From Microcebus murinus (taxonomy: Eukaryota; Chordata; Mammalia; Primates; Cheirogaleidae): a stretch of 64,000 nt of DNA. Position numbers and translations under genes: made by a program. The stretch is taken from positions 752,001 to 816,000 of the forward strand of contig NC_134110.1 in assembly GCF_040939455.1 (NCBI RefSeq), written 5' to 3'. Below are positions 58,331 through 64,000 of the stretch, piece after piece (position 1 is the stretch's first letter; the number at the start of each line of letters is the position of its first letter). The notes under the pieces are model-generated. The model was not told where the DNA came from, did no database searches, and saw only the letters and a list, made by a program, of their open reading frames with translations.

Positions 58331-59834
58331 AAGAGAAGGCAGGAAAAGAGTCAGGATTTCACAGGAATCAGTGCACAGGAAAGAGAAGGCAGAATTCAGG
58401 GAACATACACATTTAGGCAGTTAGAGGAAGACAATGAAGGAAGGAAACAGAAAGGTAAGAAAATAACATTCTCAAATCCCTTGTTAAAATCAATCCTGCT
58501 CCCTGTAGTCCTGGTACTCCCTGTGCTCTGACCACAGCTCTCCCTGCAGTCTGCCCTGCACTGCAGCAGACTGTATGTCTCCGTCCGCCCTGCCAGAAAG
58601 AAAGTTTCATAGAGGGTCATAATTTTTTACCAAGTCATCCTTCATGCTTGAATTGTAATAGAATTCGAGGCCAAAGTAACCCTGAAAAGTAAAGTATTTT
58701 ATCTGCAGAATGGATCAATACTGGCATGTATCCCTATTTTAGTAACTCCAAAGAATACAGCTTCGGATCAAGGAGGCAACATTATGGGGCAAGAAAACAA
58801 TAAAAGCATAACCTTATGTGACTATGTGTTCAAAGTGAGCTCTACAACTGCTAAGCAAGAAAGAGAATGGCTGCGGGTTCTCAGGTAGCAAAGACTCTGA
58901 AATGGTCCCCCCAGATGGGCTCCTGACATGCTGTCTGGGGTGTTGCTGGCAGACCCCTGTCCACAGCTTGCTACCCCTGCTCCCTTCAACCACACGGTCC
59001 CCTGCCGGCACTGCACTCAGGTCCTCAGGATACCCTTCTCGTCTGCCCGGGCTTCTGCTATTCGGCGAATTCCAGTGTCTTCCTGAGACGCACGGTGTAC
59101 GCCTTGCTTAACTTCACCCATTTGCTGTCAGCCTTGACGTTCTTCCCGTGCCTTGCTACCATTGCCGCACGCTTCCCCCACCCCACCCCACACACCTGGG
59201 GCTGTCCACGCCTCAGCAGCACCACGCCCGGTGCTCTTCCTCCCCAAAGCTGAAGGGCCAGCGGGGCGTGAACGTCACGTATGGGCTCAGCAAGTTTCCC
59301 TTGCACATGCTGGTCCCACTAACAGAAGTAAGCCCCGGATCCACGCTCACACGTCACAAGGTCAGAACTCAGTAGAGGAAACAGGAGGAAAACCCTCAAT
59401 CCACACGCACGTTCTTTACTGGCTTCTAGCAGGGCTCTACTTTCAAATCACTGAGGGCTCGCTAAGAGAACACTGACATCAGCACAAGTGCAAGAAGAGC
59501 CGACCCCCTTGGTCGCGTTTGCTCCTGTGCACACTCCTTCACGGGCGCGGGCCAGCACAGAACGAGGCCAGCAGAGTCAGGGCGCCCAGCTGCACCAGGA
59601 TCACCCCACGGCATTCAGAAAGAGCTCTCTGGGAGTCGCAGGACTGTTCTGCAGAGTCGTGGCTTGCGGGTGTTTTTCTCCATGCTCCACTAGCTTCCTA
59701 ATGCACTCCTGCACTCCAAAACGCCAAAGCTAACCTTTAAAACTCACCCGGCCCCACACGCTGTATCTGCTCACAAACATCTTCTGTCTTTTCGTCGGTG
59801 CTGGCTCTGAAACAGCAGCCCCATGGGGAGGCAG

Positions 59835-60000
59835 TCTGGCGTGATGATTGGGGGCATGGACCCTGAGGCTACCTATCTCTTAGCTGTGTGACCATGGGTA
59901 AGTCACCACCCTCTCTGTGCTTCAATTTTCTCAACTGTAAGTGAAGCTGATCATGAAAATTAAATTACATAATGTTTATAAACTCCTCAGCAAAGTATCT
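59835..60000 (+). repeat. MIR SINE
   Basis: GGGGGCATGGACCCTGAGGC, TTAGCTGTGTGACCATGGGT and CTTCAATTTTCTCAACTGTA in MIR order. Confidence 0.8.
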
Positions 60001-60231
60001 GTTTATGTTAATTACAATTATTATGCTAGCTTTTCTTTTTTAAAGAAATGTCAAGTACTATTTCTTGAACCAGCTGCCAGGGAAAGAGGTGCAGTTTCTT
60101 CAGTACCTCAAGTATCTCTGACCAGAGCTTTTACCTTACCTTAAAACTGGCTTTTACACATTCTCTCAGCTTTAGGGTTCAGCAGAGCCAAAGAGGGAAG
60201 AAGAAAACTAGGGGAGAAGGGGTTAGAGAAT

Positions 60232-60714
60232 AGAGGTTAGCAAATTTTTCCTGTAACACATTGACTGCCACACCAGAAATTTTTTCCTTGTGGGCCATGG
60301 TGTTTTATTATGAAAATAGAATAAAAACTTTGAAAACAAAACAATCCTTTCTAATTTAATGAAAAAATTGTTTTTTACTGTTTTCTGTCAGTTATATGCA
60401 ACTTGAAAAACAGTTCTTGCAGCTCCCAAGGTGAAGAGACATGAGTTACATATGCTTCACGAAAGTCCCGGACTCAAAACTAGCATGAGTTAAATACAAC
60501 TCACATGGCAGTTAATGTGTTAAAGGGCCAGAGAGGAAATAACTTAGGCTTTGTGGGCCTTAGGGTCTCTGTTACAACATAACTGCTGAGTAGGGTGAAA
60601 GCAGCCACAGAGCTATACTCATAAACAAGTGAGTATAACTGTGTCCCAATAAAATATTATTCACAAAAACAGGTAGGGGGCCAGATGTGGCCCATGGGCT
60701 GCAGTTTGATGAAT
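60232..60714 (+). mobile_element. hAT-Charlie-type MITE, split by a piggyBac MITE
   Basis: Left end AGAGGTTAGCAAATTTTTCC, then after the insert GGGCCAGAGAGGAAATAACT, GGCTTTGTGGGCCTTAGGGTC, GTGAAAGCAGCCACAGAGC and CCAATAAAATATTATTCACA to GTGGCCCATGGGCTGCAG at the right end. Same family as 31521. Confidence 0.8.
60253..60523. mobile_element. piggyBac-type MITE, 271 bp, different family from 20806
   Basis: Inverted ends TAACACATTGACTGCCA and TGGCAGTTAATGTGTTA. The target reads GTAA on the left (60253-60256) and TTAA on the right (60520-60523). The hAT host sequence rejoins cleanly when it is taken out. Confidence 0.72.
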
Positions 60715-62039
60715 ATAAGGAAAGAGTATTTCAGGAAGAGAGGAGCAGGAACAGTGTCGAATATGACAGAATGGACAAGAAACATCTACTAGATTTAGCA
60801 GCCAGGGAACCAGCGGGGCAAGGACAGTTTCAGTGTGGTGATGGGGGCAGGTGCTGAGCTGCAGGATCTTCACTGAGTGGAAAAAAAAGCATAGGAAGCC
60901 GGCCTTGAGAGAAAAAGAGGAAAGAAGAGTCTGCAAATGCCTCACTCCTCAGCCCGAAGTCCGAGGCACCTTCACAAACCATCTCATTAACCCGCACGGA
61001 GTCAGCAGCTGAGCCACCAGCACCTGCAACAATGCCCTGATCCCCGAGTACAGTCGGTACCGTCCAGACGACTGTCTTTGCCCCAGTGCTAAGAGAAGGC
61101 TGAAAATAACAAGCGTCAGAGCCCAGGAGATACATACAGCTTTCCACTCCACTTCCAACTCGTACAGTTCTCACACTTCTTTTTCCTTCTTTTCAACTTC
61201 TGTGTCATGGCCGTGTCTCCCAGAAGCTCTTCTTCAGGAACTTCATGACTCAGTAACTCTTTCCCCAGTTACCCCCTTGCACTGCCGCCAGAGCTCTGAA
61301 TGTGTCATTCTGAATGTGTCCTTTCTCCTCACAGTCCACCTGGGCATCCCATGCCTGGTCCCAATCCATCCTAAAACGCAGCGTTCATCCTGACTCCCCA
61401 GGCTCAAAAACTTTTAGTCGCTCACCACCTATTTGCACCTTAAAGATAAGGTGCACATTCCCCATTGCACATTCCCCGTAGCTGGTTATGCAGCACCTGC
61501 TGCAGCCCCCGCCCCCACCCCGCTGCCTCTCCACACCTCTCCCACTACGCTCCAGCAGTCCCAGGGAAATGGATCGCTCCTTTCTCCCACAAACCCACCC
61601 TGTGATTACCCACCTGCGTACCTTTGCTGCTGCTGTCTGTGCTGTTCTCCACGCCTGTGAGGCCCTCCTACGCTTTCTGTTAACTTACCTAATTGTGACA
61701 GCCACAACATAACAACCCCAGATAAACTTCCATCGAGCCCTCCCATGTGTGCAGTCTGGTGCGACCAGCTCTCATCCTATACCTCAAGAATGCCTGTGGT
61801 CCACTGAGTAGTCAGAATCCTTCTCCTTTCCTTTTGGGAGCAGAGTTTTTGTCTTTCCCCAGAGAGATGCTGAGCTTAGTTCTATTTACTATGAAAAAAA
61901 CTGAGAGTAAAGGATATAATGAGTGGTCCCTCGCCATACTTATCTTAGTTTCCTGACTATATCCAAGTAGTGACCTGTTCAGACCATCCCGTGGGACATC
62001 TAATTCTTAACCAAGGTCTAGCTTCTAGGAGAGAAGAAA

Positions 62040-62275
62040 CTAGCACAGAAACTAACATTTAAGTGCCTATAATGTGCCAAGCACTATGCTATATCCTAGG
62101 GATAGAAGGATGAATAAAATCAGCTGGTCAGTATATCTACCTGGTGAGACAGGAGGGTGGGAATTATTGTCCCCATTTCACAGATAAAGAAACTGATGCC
62201 CAGGGAGGTCAAATTACACCCCAAGGTCATTCAGCTGGTAAAACATGAAGCTTCTTGAAGCCTTGCTGTCTCAGG
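62040..62275 (-). repeat. Ancient repeat followed by a MIR (minus)
   Basis: 62050-62120 (TAATGTGCCAAGCACTATGC) belongs to the old dispersed family of 7660. 62150-62270 (TTGTCCCCATTTCACAGATA, AAGGTCATTCAGCTGGTAAA) is a reverse-strand MIR. Confidence 0.55.
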
Positions 62276-62384
62276 TGAATAATGACTCAACAATATACTG
62301 CTCCTACTGCCAAAGACACACCTGAGATTAAGCAGAGAGGTGGATGAAACACAAGGCCATGCACCTTCGAGGCAGTTAAGGAGT

Positions 62385-62475
62385 GGGGTTGAGCGTGCAG
62401 CTTCTAGACAGGTGGCCTGGGTCTGAATCCCAGCACTCCCACATATTAGCTATAAAATACCAGTCACAGTTGCCT
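62385..62475 (+). repeat. MIR SINE fragment
   Basis: GGCCTGGGTCTGAATCCCAGC and CACTCCCACATATTAGCTAT match the MIR 5' half. Confidence 0.65.
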
Positions 62476-63636
62476 TCACCTAGATCTAGGATGGATAAGC
62501 ATATTGCGATGTAAACAGTCTCTGAGCTATTAATATCAAATGTCAGCTTAATCAATCTCTGTGCGCCTACTCCTCAGGCCACGCAGCTGACTGCAGAGAG
62601 ACACAGGCACTTCCACCCAACACGCTTCAAAAGCACGAAGAAGCTGAAATCCTAAAATAAAACACAGAACCAATAATTCATGATAGCTCTGTGGCAGAAC
62701 TCTCAAAAATCAATACCATATGCTTTGAACTCATTATGGTTGCCTTAGAAAGAACAGATTGAAGCACAACCCTCTTGAATCACTATTGATAGTAAAACAG
62801 TACAGAGCATACAAGGTAATAAACAAAACCCTTTATGTGACTGCAGTAATAAAATATATTCAACTTCTGATTATATACAAAATTGGGTTTTTAAAAAATG
62901 TATTTCCCTACAAATCCATAACATGCTTAAGGAGCAGTCAACTAACGGTGTAACACAGACTGCTAATTTTTTTTTTTAATTACATTGCTGATGCACCTTC
63001 ACTCTTTCTGCTGTGTTTGGTCACAACATATTTTGGCCATTTTAGAATATCCATACCGAATCAAACACACAATAGTAAGAATCATCTAGTAAAGACATGA
63101 TTATCACATAACTGATCACTTCTGCATCTGTACTATAAAATCCTTTCTTTTAATACAGATATTAATGTTTGCACCAAATTACAGCGGCAGTGCTTGTTGT
63201 CATAGGAGCGTCGAAGATGAGTAACCAACGCCACAACCACGTAAGGCAGCCCTTCTCCTAGTGTCCCTGGGTGTGACGGGTCGTTCTGCTAATCAGTTAA
63301 CAAGGCATTCAGAATATAAGACAATCTCTGGGTGCCTTATACTTAAAACACAGGTGTATTATGAGTTCAAGGTTTTCATTCAACCCACGAACACTAACTA
63401 TGTGTTTAAATGCAGAAGTAGGAGGTGACAGGAATTTAGACTCTTCCAGGTGAAGCCGAAAGCAAAGAAATAACCTGAACCCTATGTAGTGACCTGGCTG
63501 CTGAGGCTCTCCCCCACAGCCTCTCCTCCCACCTAATCCAGAGCCCAGAAAAACATCCAGGACAACAGGCCAGAGGTGCAGCTAAGAGGGGTGATGAGGA
63601 CCAGTAATCCTTCCTTCTGCAATGCTGCTAACAGCC

Positions 63637-63878
63637 CTCTAAGGCAGGGGTCCTCAAACTGGGGCCCGAGGGCCTCATGCGGCCCACTGAGGACATTTAT
63701 CCAGCCTGTCGGGCGTTTTTGCCGCCACTGCCTGTCCTGCTTATTAGCAGCCGACTCGTCCCGGGCCCACAGTGCGCATGTGTGGAATGTGCACCGCACT
63801 CTCCAACGGCCCTCCAACGGTCTGGGGGACAGTGAACTGGCCCCCTGTTTAAAAAGTTTGAGGACCCCTGCTGTAAGG
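63637..63878 (+). mobile_element. hAT nonautonomous transposon, 226 bp, in the MTHFS intron
   Basis: Element 63645-63870 with ends CAGGGGTCCTCAAAC and GTTTGAGGACCCCTG, perfect inverted repeats. Flanks CTCTAAGG and CTGTAAGG match at seven of eight positions. Confidence 0.92.
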
Positions 63879-64000
63879 AGTCCTCTAGAAGGACACAAAA
63901 GGGGAGTGGTTGCCTCTGGAGCAAGGGATTGGGGAACAAGGACTTAGATGGGGATAATTCCAATTTTCACACTATTCTTTTGTATGGTTTAAATTTTTAC

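Larger units (their letters stand above)
54911..64000 (-). other. MTHFS: MTHFS intron (partial, continues past the window)
   Basis: Everything to the right of the exon is inferred to be the intron before the last MTHFS exon. No sequence matching the N-terminal two-thirds of MTHFS was found on the minus strand up to 64000, so the intron is at least 9 kb. It holds an Alu (55672), a GATA run (about 55150-55180), an L1 3' end split by a piggyBac element (57126-58330), MIRs, a hAT/piggyBac nest (60232-60714), a hAT copy (63645) and L2-like fossils. The remaining stretches (about 55200-55670, 55970-57120, 58330-59830, 60715-62040, 62480-63630) show nothing recognisable. Confidence 0.8.

Overview
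This is nuclear DNA of a primate, most likely a strepsirrhine (lemur or lemur-like) lineage. About a dozen full or partial 7SL-derived Alu SINEs are present. Most have the strepsirrhine-type body, with the right-arm wording 'GCTGACGCCACGGCACTC' and a 'TTGGCCAACTAA' linker before the A-rich region. There are young, TSD-flanked DNA transposons (hAT, pogo-like and piggyBac-like), which haplorhine genomes largely lack at this age but lemurs are known to carry. The species call is inference.

Only one protein-coding exon of a host gene can be supported. It is the last coding exon of MTHFS (5-formyltetrahydrofolate cyclo-ligase) at 54669-54910 on the minus strand. Positions 54911-64000 are therefore the preceding MTHFS intron, and the earlier exons lie beyond the right edge. 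In human, MTHFS is also followed on its 3' side by a gene-poor interval, which agrees with the rest of the window (1-54668) being intergenic and repeat-rich.

Layout. 1-1260: old Alu and L1 fossils. 2634-12270: GC-rich unique DNA with Alus, two hAT elements (one split by an Alu, one inside an MLT2-type LTR) and a pogo-like MITE. 13478-17840: an L1 whose ORF2 segments are out of order. 17777-19655: a tandem duplication with an Alu at its joint, then a 44-bp minisatellite array inside an older L1. 20806-22108: a piggyBac-like element that carries a second, more diverged array of the same 44-bp unit. 22800-26300: Alu, two more pogo-like elements (one keeping the 3' end of a transposase gene), and a CA repeat. 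27476-27865: a polypyrimidine tract. 29160-33076: a truncated L1, an ERV-L internal remnant holding a hAT MITE, and a solo ERV1-type LTR with a 4-bp TSD. 35000-49760: Alus, hAT, pogo MITE, MIR and MER5-type fossils, and a Tigger-in-Tigger-plus-Alu nest. 49761-54668: mostly unique AT-rich DNA and ancient repeats. 54669-64000: MTHFS exon and intron with an L1 split by a short piggyBac relative of the 20806 element, a second piggyBac MITE inside a hAT MITE, and a fourth hAT copy.

The most interesting signal is the 44-bp repeat. A short piggyBac copy at 57889-58268 holds about one and a half units. The related copy at 20806-22108 has expanded to about 23 units. A further array 1.2 kb to its left (18615-19655) has homogenised into an alternating 88-bp dimer and sits in L1 sequence without transposon ends. 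The window thus appears to record a minisatellite born inside a DNA transposon, amplified, and then moved away from it. All positions come from reading the sequence by eye; family names for ancient repeats rest on remembered consensus features and carry lower confidence.
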